Source of the DNA: Halapricum hydrolyticum
GTDB taxonomy: Archaea; Halobacteriota; Halobacteria; Halobacteriales; Haloarculaceae
Direction of reading: 5' to 3'
Assembly: GCF_025517535.1 (NCBI RefSeq)
Contig: NZ_JAOPKC010000006.1
Span: forward strand, 90,992-154,991
Length of the DNA stretch: 64,000 bases
Both the position numbers and the translations under genes were made by a program. Within the stretch, counting starts at the first letter, position 1; every line of letters starts with the position of its first letter. This document shows, piece after piece, positions 8,179-15,585 of this stretch. The notes under the pieces were generated by a model, which saw only the letters and a program-made list of their open reading frames with translations, was not told the origin of the DNA and did not search any database.

Positions 8179-8580
8179 TCAATCGTTATCGACCAGTTGC
8201 AGCACGTAATAGTCACCCTCGTACGAGACAAGGGTCCCACTCCTCTCTACGTCGTCGGGGGCACTCGGGTACTCTTGAATCACCGACTGGACGCGTTCAA
8301 GTGCCGTCTCGTTCTGAATCTCGACCGTGCTGGACTCGCCCGACGTAGCAGCTGCTTCTAGAGCCTGAGTCACGTAGTCATTTTCCGTATCGCCGTTGGG
8401 GTAGGTGACCGGCTCTTCGGGGTTTAGGTCGCGATCGATCGGGATGGCGAGAATCTCGCCGGACGGCCAGGTCGTCGTCCGCTCTGTTGTTGTTTCGTCC
8501 TCGCTGGAGGAGGCACAGCCAGCGAGCCCCGCAATTCCAGCACCTACGAGTGTTGCCAGGACCGTCCGCCTTGTTTCCAT
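8179..8580 (-). CDS. Small haloarchaeal lipoprotein of unknown function
   Basis: A 133-residue acidic protein with a Tat-like lipoprotein signal: basic METRRTVL, a hydrophobic stretch and the lipobox LAGC with the Cys at about residue 22. A Ser/Thr/Glu-rich linker follows (SSSEDETTTERTTT). The remaining about 95 residues form a small domain ending VSYEGDYYVLQLVDND. It is expected to be anchored outside the membrane. A TTATAT element lies about 20-25 bp upstream of ATG 8580. No family was recognised. It is cargo of the composite element. Confidence 0.72.
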   Translation of the reverse strand: METRRTVLATLVGAGIAGLAGCASSSEDETTTERTTTWPSGEILAIPIDRDLNPEEPVTYPNGDTENDYVTQALEAAATSGESSTVEIQNETALERVQSVIQEYPSAPDDVERSGTLVSYEGDYYVLQLVDND

Positions 8581-8630
8581 AGATTTGGTTTAATAGATAT
8601 AACTTAATAAATTTTTGGGACCTTGTTTAG

Positions 8631-9322
8631 CATCTTGTTAACTTTGGCATCGGTTCCACCAGACGGCGAACGCTTCGAGCCAGGACTCAGCTGTCGCGGG
8701 CTCGACGTGGCTGAACGTATTTGAGAACGAGGATGTTCTCCGTTTTACCTCGTGAAAGATACGTTCGACACTATTCCAATTTCCGTGGCGACGGATATGA
8801 AATCGGAGTCCGAGTCGCGACAGTGCCGCCTGGAGGTGGTCAGCATCGTCGATGAGAAACACCGCATCGTCGATGTCGTGTTTCTCACGGAGTTCACGCA
8901 GAAACACGAGTGTTAGACCTGAGTTCGTCGTTGGAAACAGACGTACGTGGAGGAATTCGTTGGTCTTGGGATCGACGGCGGCGTACAGCCAGTAGCGCTC
9001 GGTCCCGAGTTGAATTACCGTCTCGTCGAGCGCAACGTAATTCGAGGATCTCGTTCCTGTTGGCTGTAGATCAGCCTTTTTCACCCAGTTATGGATGGCG
9101 GTTCGACTGCGTTGGACACCCAACCTCTCAAGATGTTGTTTGGTATTCGAAAGCGATAAGCCAGCCAGATGCAACTGAATACCCACTTCAACGATCTCCT
9201 CGGGTGTCCGCTCTCGCTCCATAAACTCCAAATGAATCCAGTCACTATCTCCACCGAGGCGGTCAATTTCGGGCATAGATCATTCGAAACTCCGACCGCC
9301 TCACCCTTATCTTAACACGATG
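8631..9322 (-). mobile_element. IS6-family element nested in the IS5 left terminal repeat
   Basis: The ends are imperfect inverted repeats CATCTTGTTAA (8631-8641) and TTAACACGATG (9312-9322). They are flanked by direct copies of CTTGTTTAG at 8622-8630 and 9323-9331. IS6 elements make 8-bp target duplications; the ninth base may belong to the terminal repeat. The duplicated bases belong to the IS5 terminal repeat, which proves IS6 arrived second. Confidence 0.85.
8638..9276 (-). CDS. IS6-family (ISH15-like) transposase
   Basis: At 212 residues this is a full-length IS6 transposase. An N-terminal helix-turn-helix (about residues 25-65, TPEEIVEVGIQLHLAGLSLS) precedes the DDE core: Asp in VALDETVIQLG (about 84), Asp in FLIDDADHL (about 142) and Glu in VERIFHEVKRRT (about 170). 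The usual Gly-Ala after the second Asp is Asp-Ala here. The gene fills the nested element and ends inside it, so it may still be active. It is related to the relic at 7641-7700. Confidence 0.92.
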   Translation of the reverse strand: MPEIDRLGGDSDWIHLEFMERERTPEEIVEVGIQLHLAGLSLSNTKQHLERLGVQRSRTAIHNWVKKADLQPTGTRSSNYVALDETVIQLGTERYWLYAAVDPKTNEFLHVRLFPTTNSGLTLVFLRELREKHDIDDAVFLIDDADHLQAALSRLGLRFHIRRHGNWNSVERIFHEVKRRTSSFSNTFSHVEPATAESWLEAFAVWWNRCQS

Positions 9323-9341
9323 CTTGTTTAGACGCGTAAAT

Positions 9342-10202
9342 TCACGGTCGCGAGTGGCTGACGCTGAGTTCGATGTTTCTGACAGCGCATTTCAGGACGA
9401 GTTCGCGGAACTGACCGAACCAGGTTCGAGCTCGAACAATCTCACCGTATTTGCGGCGCAGCGCGAAAAATGTGGATTCGGCGTTCGAGCGTTGATGGTA
9501 GATCGTATCATCTTGCAAGAGATTGTTCGCGATGCCATGCCAGCCAAATTCGCGGTGCTTTATCACCGGTTTGACGCCTTCTGCACGCAATCTTTGGCGA
9601 AGGAGCCACCAGTCGTAGCCTTTGTCAGCAGTAAGAATGTTCAGTTTGTCGAGATTCCGTTTCACCATTTGCCAGCCAATCTTGGAGTCGTGCGGTTGTT
9701 TCATCGAGCAATGTATATCTAGGATCGCACCAGTCTTGCAATCGCTGAGGATCGTCGTTTTCACGGCCTCGAAGGTGTAGTTCGTCCGTTTTACGTAGTG
9801 TTGGCTGGCAGCGACCCGATCCATGCCGGTTGCGTCGATTGCCTGAACATCACCGAGATCGTGCAATTCCGCCGACAGCCGCAGCAGGACGCGCCAGATC
9901 CGCATTTCCAGATCCTGCTTGCGCGTACACACGGTCGTGAAATCAGGCAGATTAGCCACCTCTAGGTCGAGTTTGGCGACAATTCCATGCATTTCGTGAA
10001 GCACGTCCAGCAGCCGCCGATACGTGTGATCTAAGTACTCGCGGAGGCCGTGAATCGCCACGATCACCCAGTCTGCGTAGCCATTTCCACCTTCTTCGAA
10101 CGCTGGATCTGGCTCGCCGACGACGGCTTTTTGAGCAAGCGAGACAACCCGTTCAGTGAAGCGGCTGAGTTTGCTGGACACAAACTCCTCTTCCCGCTTC
10201 AC
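9342..10202 (-). CDS. IS5-family transposase
   Basis: A 286-residue DDE transposase with Asp in QAIDATGMDR (about residue 123), Asp in ILTADKGYDW (about 193), and the C-terminal signature HQRSNAESTFFALRRKYG with the catalytic Glu. The N-terminal half holds the family domain with repeated Tyr-Leu-Asp motifs. Length is normal for ISH1-group IS5 elements. Its terminal repeats also bound the MITE at 4864-5003, so this protein is the likely source of transposase for both. The nested IS6 hits the far terminal repeat, not the gene. Confidence 0.92.
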   Translation of the reverse strand: MKREEEFVSSKLSRFTERVVSLAQKAVVGEPDPAFEEGGNGYADWVIVAIHGLREYLDHTYRRLLDVLHEMHGIVAKLDLEVANLPDFTTVCTRKQDLEMRIWRVLLRLSAELHDLGDVQAIDATGMDRVAASQHYVKRTNYTFEAVKTTILSDCKTGAILDIHCSMKQPHDSKIGWQMVKRNLDKLNILTADKGYDWWLLRQRLRAEGVKPVIKHREFGWHGIANNLLQDDTIYHQRSNAESTFFALRRKYGEIVRARTWFGQFRELVLKCAVRNIELSVSHSRP

Positions 10203-10253
10203 TCCCTAGTAAGTTAGACATTTAGCCGCTCTTACTAGCGTCTAAACACGGCC

Positions 10254-10262
10254 GATGACTGC
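10254..10262 (+). repeat. Right 9-bp direct repeat of the composite element
   Basis: GATGACTGC follows the right terminal repeat without a gap, identical to 4855-4863. The deduced empty site reads tcat-GATGACTGC-tgta. Confidence 0.8.
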
Positions 10263-10421
10263 TGTATCGGCTCGCCGGCTCGGTCGCCCGATGGTGGGCG
10301 ATTGATCCAGCACAGGCGCGCCGCAGTCGCTATCACTCGCTTCCGCATCGGTATCTCGCTCGATCGGGCCGGGGCTGCCGAGGTCCGGGGACATATACGC
10401 CTCGGAGTGTTACAACCAGGC

Positions 10422-10835
10422 ATGTCCGATTCCGATTCGATCGATGACCTGCCGGGCACCGACGAGGAGTGGCGTGAGCTGCTGACCGAAGAAGAGTATC
10501 ACATCCTGCGCGAGCGCGGTACGGAGCCGAAGTTCAGCGGCGACCTGCTCGACGTCGACGACGACGGCGTGTTCCGGTGTGCTGGCTGTGGCGAACCGCT
10601 CTTCGACGCGGATTCGAAGTTCGACTCCGGGCACGGCTGGCCGAGTTTCTACGACGTCGTCGAAGAGGGCAACGTCGAAACAGAACTCGACACGCGCCAC
10701 GGGATGCAACGGACGGAGGTTGTCTGTGCGAGCTGTGGCGGCCACCTCGGTCACGTCTTCGAGGACGGCCCCGACCCGACCGGCAAGCGCTACTGTATCA
10801 ACTCGGCGGCGCTGGATTTCGACCCGGACGAATAG
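10422..10835 (+). CDS. msrB: Peptide-methionine (R)-S-oxide reductase
   Basis: MsrB reduces the R epimer of methionine sulfoxide in damaged proteins. The 137-residue product has two structural zinc pairs, CAGC (about residue 52) and CASC (about 101), the substrate motif HGWPSF, and the catalytic Cys in RYCINSAAL near the C-terminus. ATG 10422 is chosen because a TATATA-like element lies about 28 bp upstream and the family N-terminus LPGTDEEWRELLTEEEYHILRE follows. The longer upstream frame is not conserved. No msrA is in the window. Confidence 0.95.
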   Translation: MSDSDSIDDLPGTDEEWRELLTEEEYHILRERGTEPKFSGDLLDVDDDGVFRCAGCGEPLFDADSKFDSGHGWPSFYDVVEEGNVETELDTRHGMQRTEVVCASCGGHLGHVFEDGPDPTGKRYCINSAALDFDPDE

Positions 10836-10890
10836 CGAGCCTGGCCCGAGCACCGGAACGCTTTTTGTGCTATTCGGGGAGTTTTGAGAC

Positions 10891-11643
10891 GTGTCTATGG
10901 ACGACTCGGAGGACGAGCCGTTGTTCGACCCGCGGATAACGAGTTACAACTGGCTGGCCGGCGTGCTCGGTGGCGTCTGGACGTTCATCGTCGGCTATCT
11001 CGTGATGAGCGTCGTCGCGCTCCTCCCCGACGGACCATCAGAGGGTGCGGATCCAGGGACGGTCCTCTCGGAACTCGGCCGAATATTCTATGCTGCTCAC
11101 AACGTAGCGCTCGAAGTCCGGACGATCAAAGACGACGTCACGTTCATCGACAGCGGCCTCACGATCGATTCGTCTCAGATCCGGCCAACGGAGACGGTGA
11201 TCGTCGACGTGGGCAGCACTCAGCCGCTGACGATCCTCGGTGACAACGCCGATCAGGTCGTTCCGCTCAATCTCGGCCGGTTCCGAGAGCCGCTCCAGTA
11301 CGCTCAGGACAAGCCGGAACTGCTGTACTATCTCGTCCCGATCGTCGTGCTCGTCGTCGCCGGAGCCGTTCTCGCTTCTCTCACGCTCGACGATACCGCG
11401 TCGATACACGAAGCCGTCCTGCCGGCGATCGGACTCTCGGTCGGGTATACGGGCGTGGCGATCCTTGGGACGTTCTTCGCCGGGCTCGAGCTGGTGGACG
11501 GTGCGATCCTGATTGCCCCGAGTCTCGGGCAGACGGTCGTGTTCGCGCTGGCCTACAGTCTCCTCTGCGGGCTTGTCGGGAGCTATCTGATCGGGCTCTG
11601 GCGCGATCGCGACGTCCAGATCGGGGCACTGCTCGATCGGTGA
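10891..11643 (+). CDS. Four-helix membrane protein of unknown function
   Basis: A 250-residue protein that starts at GTG 10891 or ATG 10897. Hydrophobic helices appear near residues 22-44, 146-168, 176-200 and 212-238. An acidic loop of about 100 residues between helices 1 and 2 has beta-strand character (VIVDVGSTQPLTILGDNADQ) and is probably extracellular. No domain was recognised. It stands 55 bp after msrB on the same strand and about 75 bp before surE. Confidence 0.65.
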   Translation: MSMDDSEDEPLFDPRITSYNWLAGVLGGVWTFIVGYLVMSVVALLPDGPSEGADPGTVLSELGRIFYAAHNVALEVRTIKDDVTFIDSGLTIDSSQIRPTETVIVDVGSTQPLTILGDNADQVVPLNLGRFREPLQYAQDKPELLYYLVPIVVLVVAGAVLASLTLDDTASIHEAVLPAIGLSVGYTGVAILGTFFAGLELVDGAILIAPSLGQTVVFALAYSLLCGLVGSYLIGLWRDRDVQIGALLDR

Positions 11644-11718
11644 CCTCGATCCAGACCGTCCAGTGTGCCCCACGTTGCCGAGCGGTGGGCTTTTGCTGGA
11701 TCCGGCCGGAACGAGAGT

Positions 11719-12534
11719 ATGGACGAGGGCGAGCCGACGATCTTGCTAACGAACGACGATGGGATCGAAACTACCGGGTTTCGAGCACTCTACGACGCAC
11801 TGACGGACGTCGGAGAGGTAGTTGCGGTCGCACCCGACAGCGACCAGAGTGCGGTCGGGCGCGCGCTGTCGGAGTCGGTCACGGTCACCGAGCACGAACT
11901 CGGGTATGCGGTCGCCGGGACGCCGGCGGACTGCGTCGTCGCTGGCGTGGAAGCGCTGGTTCCCGACGTCGACCTCGTGGTCTCCGGCTGTAACGACGGG
12001 GCGAACCTCGGCGCATACGTCCTTGGTCGGTCTGGAACCGTCAGTGCGGCCGTCGAGGCTGCCTTTTTCGACGTGCCCGCGATCGCCGTCTCGATGTACA
12101 TTCCGGTTCGAGAGGACGTCACGTTCGAGACGATCACGGCGGAGTACGAGGCCTACGGCGAGGCGACGCGGGCTGCCGCCTATCTTGCGGAACACGCCCT
12201 CGACGCGGGCGTGTTCGAGTATGCCGACTACCTGAACGTCAACGCGCCGATGGCTGGCGGAGAACACGGCCCGCTCAACGACGGCGAGCACGCACCGCTT
12301 GCGATCACGGAACCGTCGAAAGTGTATCAGATGGACGCCGTCCGGGACGGCAAAGAAGTCCAGCTTTACGATCGGATCTGGGAGCAGATGGCCGACGGCA
12401 ATCTGCCCGACGCGGACGGAACTGACCGACGGGCCGTCGTCGACGGCAAGGTCAGCGTCTCCCCACTGACTGCCCCCCACACGAGTGAACATCACGAAGC
12501 GCTGGACGCGCTAGCGGAAACGTATCCAGTGTGA
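11719..12534 (+). CDS. surE: 5'/3'-nucleotidase SurE
   Basis: SurE is a metal-dependent nucleoside monophosphate phosphatase linked to stationary-phase survival. The 271-residue protein opens with ILLTNDDGIETTGFRAL, whose Asn-Asp-Asp binds the metal. It also has VAPDSDQSAVG and the loop VSGCNDGANLG (usually SGxNxGxN), which supplies the second metal-binding Asn. ATG 11719 gives the family N-terminus; the upstream frame does not. It has normal length for archaeal SurE and is likely intact. Confidence 0.95.
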   Translation: MDEGEPTILLTNDDGIETTGFRALYDALTDVGEVVAVAPDSDQSAVGRALSESVTVTEHELGYAVAGTPADCVVAGVEALVPDVDLVVSGCNDGANLGAYVLGRSGTVSAAVEAAFFDVPAIAVSMYIPVREDVTFETITAEYEAYGEATRAAAYLAEHALDAGVFEYADYLNVNAPMAGGEHGPLNDGEHAPLAITEPSKVYQMDAVRDGKEVQLYDRIWEQMADGNLPDADGTDRRAVVDGKVSVSPLTAPHTSEHHEALDALAETYPV

Positions 12535-12633
12535 AAACGAACGCACCCGCCAGTGGGAACCGGCTGACGTGACCTCGGAAGCGCCGGACTCGCTGGCAGA
12601 ACCTGTATGGCGATCGTCCACCGTCGCGGCCGT

Positions 12634-12807
12634 CTAGTCTTTCATCTGCTCGAGTTTATCCAGCAGCTCGTCCTGATCCGCTTCGGATTCGAAGCTGACG
12701 CGCCCGTCGTGGTCGTTGTCGTGGACGTTGATAGCTTCGTCTTCGTCGTAGTCGGCGTCGCTTTGCTGGTTCTCCTGCTCGGATTCGTCGTAACTACCAA
12801 AGCCCAT
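12634..12807 (-). CDS. Small acidic protein, DUF5786 family
   Basis: A 57-residue, very acidic and Gln-rich protein starting MGFGSYDESEQENQQ and ending LLDKLEQMKD. The MGFGSYDESEQEN start is a hallmark of a small conserved haloarchaeal family (DUF5786) of unknown role. The longer frame from 12903 adds a non-acidic leader without similarity, so ATG at 12807 is chosen. It is convergent with surE and divergent from the carbonic anhydrase gene. Confidence 0.8.
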   Translation of the reverse strand: MGFGSYDESEQENQQSDADYDEDEAINVHDNDHDGRVSFESEADQDELLDKLEQMKD

Positions 12808-12928
12808 CGTATCTATCATTGGGGCCGGCACGCGGAAAAGCAGTGTGGCTTCACCGTATCCGTGAGTGAGAATCTCTTTCAATGTGACAGCCGATAACCT
12901 CAATGTCTACCCGCATTTCGATCTCCGT

Positions 12929-13615
12929 ATGGATCAGACAGTCTTCGAACTCCTGGAGCGCAATCGCGAGCACGCCGAGACGTTCGACACGCGTTTCGAC
13001 GACGTCCAGGACGGGCAGCGACCGGATGCGGTCACCGTCTGCTGTTCGGACTCGCGGGTCCTACAGGACCAGATGTGGGGCAACGAGCGGCCGGGACAAC
13101 TCTTTACGTGTGCCAACATCGGCAACCGGGTTATCCAGCAGACTGCCGATGGCGAGGTCGTCTCCGGCGACGTGCTCTATCCGATCGCCCACACTGGCAC
13201 CGAAGTCGCGATCGTCGTCGGTCACACCGGCTGTGGCGCGGTCACCGCGACCTACGATCACTTGATAGACGGGCTATCGGAACCGCCGGGGATCGAACAT
13301 TCGATCGGACTGCTCGCCCCACATCTCCGGGACGGCGTCGAGACACTACCGGACGGACTCGATCGTGACGAAGCGATCAATCGACTCGTCGAGTACAACG
13401 TCGACCGGCAGGTCGAGGTACTCCGCGAGAGCGACGACGTCCCCGACTCGGTCACGATCGTCGGCGTCGTCTACGACTTCCAGGACATCTACGAGGGTCG
13501 GCGTGGAGAGGTCCACGTCGTCAACATCGATGGCACCCGGTCGGTCGAAGCGCTCCGGACAGACTATCCCGACATCGAAGACCGGATCGACCGTCTCTGG
13601 GAATACGAACCGTAG
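12929..13615 (+). CDS. Beta-class carbonic anhydrase
   Basis: The enzyme interconverts CO2 and bicarbonate in the cytoplasm. The 228-residue product shows the zinc ligands of the class: Cys in VCCSDSRV (with the Asp-Arg dyad), then His and Cys in VGHTGCGAV. ATG 12929 gives MDQTVFELLERNREH, the usual family beginning; the longer frame from 12866 has no family support. The C-terminal part IVGVVYDFQDIYEGRRGEVHVVNIDG is also family-like. It is monocistronic. Confidence 0.92.
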   Translation: MDQTVFELLERNREHAETFDTRFDDVQDGQRPDAVTVCCSDSRVLQDQMWGNERPGQLFTCANIGNRVIQQTADGEVVSGDVLYPIAHTGTEVAIVVGHTGCGAVTATYDHLIDGLSEPPGIEHSIGLLAPHLRDGVETLPDGLDRDEAINRLVEYNVDRQVEVLRESDDVPDSVTIVGVVYDFQDIYEGRRGEVHVVNIDGTRSVEALRTDYPDIEDRIDRLWEYEP

Positions 13616-13722
13616 CTCGGTGACTGCCAGCAGGCGCGGGGGTGTCCGGGTCGTCTCCGCCCTGACAAACCACTCGATCTATCGTTTGTTTAGGTTTTCG
13701 ACAGTTTCCGGCAAATATCGAT

Positions 13723-13732
13723 GATTTAATTG
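13723..13732 (+). promoter_or_regulatory. TATA element of the SNF transporter gene
   Basis: GATTTAATTG lies 28-37 bp upstream of ATG 13760 in an otherwise GC-rich context, as expected for a haloarchaeal promoter with a short leader. Confidence 0.55.
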
Positions 13733-13759
13733 AGTGTCGTCGTCAAGCGCGGACGAAAT

Positions 13760-15124
13760 ATGAGTAATTCAAGCGCAGGGCGTGAGACGTGGTCGACACG
13801 TATCGGATTCATACTCGCGGCGGTCGGCAGTGCCGTAGGACTTGGCAACATCTGGCGGTTCCCCTTCCAGGTCGGCCAGGAAGGCGGCGCCGCGTTCATC
13901 GTGATGTATCTCGCCTTCGTGGTACTGATCGGCTTCCCGGCGATGATGGTCGAGTTCGTCGTCGGACGACAGACGGGACTGAACGCCGTCGGCGGGATTC
14001 GTGAGTTCGCTGGCGGGGCGTGGAAGTACCTTGGCGGACTGTTCGTGTTCATCGGATTCGTGATCCTCTCGTATTACAGCGTCGTCGGTGGGTGGGTACT
14101 TCGATACATCCTCGGCAGCGCAACCGGTGGATACATCGCACAGGGCCCTGGCGAGTACTTCGTTCAGATCTCGTCGGGCCTCGACGCGTTGGCTGCTCAC
14201 GCAGTGTTCATGCTCCTCGTCGTCATCATCGTCGCACTCGGAGTCAAGCAAGGCATCGAACTCGGCGTGAAGATCATGGTCCCGGCGATCATCGCGATCT
14301 TTGCGCTCCTCGCTGTCTACGCGTTCACGCTCCCCGGTGCGGGCGAGGCCTACAGCTACTATCTCTCACCCGACCTGGATTACCTCCTCGCAAACTGGCA
14401 GAGCATCGTTCCGGCCGCGGCCGGCCAGGGCTTTTTCACGCTCTCGCTTGGGATGGGTGTGATGATCACCTATGCCTCCTACCTCTCCGAGGACGAGAAT
14501 CTCGGCATCGACGGCGGGACGATCGTCATCTTCAACACGGGGATTTCCATCCTGACGGGTCTGATCGTCTTCCCCATCCTCTTCTCGGCCGGCGTCGACC
14601 CCGAGACCTCCGGCGCAGGCGCGATCTTCCTGAGTGTCGCTGAAGCACTCGGCAACCTCCAGTTCGGGCGCATTATCGGCGTCCTCTTCTTCACGACGGT
14701 CGCCATCGCCGCCCTCTCTTCGGCGATCAGTCTGATCGAGGTTGTCGTCTCTTACGCGATCGACGAGTTCGGGATCGCTCGAGAGCGGGCCACGATCCTC
14801 ATTGGGTCCGCGATTTTCCTCCTCGGTGCCCCTGTCACGATCGACACGGTCATGGTCGATCTGTACGATATCTTCGCGGCTCAAATCCTGCTGGTTCTGG
14901 GTGGTATCCTGCTCGTGACCCTGGTCTCCTGGCTCCACCCTGAAGAAGCAATCGACGAACTCAGCAAGGGAATTAAATCGTTCTCCGGGATCGATCAGGT
15001 GTGGCTGTGGACTGTCCGGATCCCCGTCCTCGTCGTCTTGATCGTCTCTCTGTACCTGGGTATCGACACCTTCGTCGACTTCCTCACAGGCGACGCGTTC
15101 ACCGACTTCCTGGCATCGCTGTAG
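13760..15124 (+). CDS. Sodium-dependent transporter, SNF (neurotransmitter:sodium symporter) family
   Basis: A 454-residue integral membrane protein with about 11-12 helices and a LeuT fold. The first helix carries the sodium- and substrate-binding signature GFILAAVGSAVGLGNIWRFPF (residues 16-36). Such prokaryotic transporters co-import Na+ with amino acids or similar solutes. Gly-rich unwound regions and SLGMGVMITYASYL (helix 6) are also present. ATG 13760 is chosen over 13730 because of the TATA spacing and the family start. The actual substrate cannot be read from sequence. Confidence 0.93.
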   Translation: MSNSSAGRETWSTRIGFILAAVGSAVGLGNIWRFPFQVGQEGGAAFIVMYLAFVVLIGFPAMMVEFVVGRQTGLNAVGGIREFAGGAWKYLGGLFVFIGFVILSYYSVVGGWVLRYILGSATGGYIAQGPGEYFVQISSGLDALAAHAVFMLLVVIIVALGVKQGIELGVKIMVPAIIAIFALLAVYAFTLPGAGEAYSYYLSPDLDYLLANWQSIVPAAAGQGFFTLSLGMGVMITYASYLSEDENLGIDGGTIVIFNTGISILTGLIVFPILFSAGVDPETSGAGAIFLSVAEALGNLQFGRIIGVLFFTTVAIAALSSAISLIEVVVSYAIDEFGIARERATILIGSAIFLLGAPVTIDTVMVDLYDIFAAQILLVLGGILLVTLVSWLHPEEAIDELSKGIKSFSGIDQVWLWTVRIPVLVVLIVSLYLGIDTFVDFLTGDAFTDFLASL

Positions 15125-15240
15125 GTTTCTCCCCTCCGGTACGGTGACCGGTTTCGCTCGATCCGACTCCGACCGTTCTCTTCTCAGATCCAAGTCCCCG
15201 CGTGACGTATTCGTCGCTCGCGGAGTTGCTCGGAGCAAAA

Positions 15241-15304
15241 CGGTGGGGCTGGGATTTGAACCGGACCAAGACGTTCCTGCTCGCTCCGCTGCGCGGGCTG
15301 CGAC
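15241..15304 (-). repeat. tRNA-Ser 3'-end-like repeat A (T-arm hairpin)
   Basis: CGGTGGGGCTGGGATTTGAACC at 15241-15262 is identical to the T-arm plus acceptor 3' strand of tRNA-Ser at 15477-15498. After about 50 bp an imperfect inverted copy, GGCTTCAAATCCAGC (15312-15326), follows, so the segment could fold into a hairpin. Confidence 0.75.
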
Positions 15305-15363
15305 TTGCAGGCTTCAAATCCAGCGTATTGTTCGGCGCGGCGCGTCAATGCGCCGCGCACTCA

Positions 15364-15439
15364 CGGTGGGGCTGGGATTTGAACCGGAGCCAGACGTGCT
15401 CACTCCGTTGCGCGCGACTGGCAGGGCTCAAATCGCCAG
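15364..15439 (-). repeat. tRNA-Ser 3'-end-like repeat B (T-arm hairpin)
   Basis: A second copy of the same 22 bases lies at 15364-15385, and again an imperfect inverted partner follows (GGGCTCAAATCGCCAG, about 15423-15438). Repeats A and B resemble each other along their whole length, so they share an origin. Confidence 0.75.
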
Positions 15440-15476
15440 ATGCATCGCTCAACGCTCACTGTCGTTCGCGTAGAAG

Positions 15477-15559
15477 CGGTGGGGCTGGGATTTGAACCCA
15501 GGAGGCTTAACGCCACCTGCTTTCAAGGCAGGCGCAATGGGCCGCTCTGCCACCCCACC
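15477..15559 (-). tRNA. tRNA-Ser (anticodon UGA)
   Basis: Read on the minus strand, the 7-bp acceptor GGTGGGG pairs with CCCCACC, with discriminator G as is usual for tRNA-Ser. The anticodon stem CCTGC/GCAGG encloses loop CTTGAAA, giving anticodon TGA. A long variable arm (about TGGCGTTAAGCCTC) and T-arm CTGGG-TTCAAAT-CCCAG complete a class II tRNA. CCA is not encoded and no intron is seen. Confidence 0.95.
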
Positions 15560-15585
15560 GCAGGCGTCTCTTGCGGGCCGGCCAT

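Larger units (their letters stand above)
4864..10253. mobile_element. 5.4-kb composite transposon with IS5-type ends
   Basis: The left edge is GGCCTTGTTTAGACG at 4864-4878; the right edge is its near-perfect inverted partner (GCGTCTAAACACGGCC, 10238-10253). Both edges abut the direct repeat GATGACTGC. Inside lie, in order, the second terminal repeat of a 140-bp MITE, an ISH3 element, a serine protease gene, an IS6 relic, a lipoprotein gene and an IS5 element carrying a nested IS6. Neither inner IS5-type end is flanked by GATGACTGC, so the whole block behaves as one inserted unit. The protease and its upstream DNA are visibly AT-richer than the host genes. Confidence 0.72.
8621..10253 (-). mobile_element. 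IS5-family (ISH1-like) element, interrupted by an IS6 element
   Basis: When the nested IS6 (8631-9322) and one copy of its target duplication are removed, the left end reads CCTTGTTTAGACGC, which mirrors CCGTGTTTAGACGC read inward from 10253. The transposase runs leftward between the ends. This element forms the right end of the composite transposon. Confidence 0.8.
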
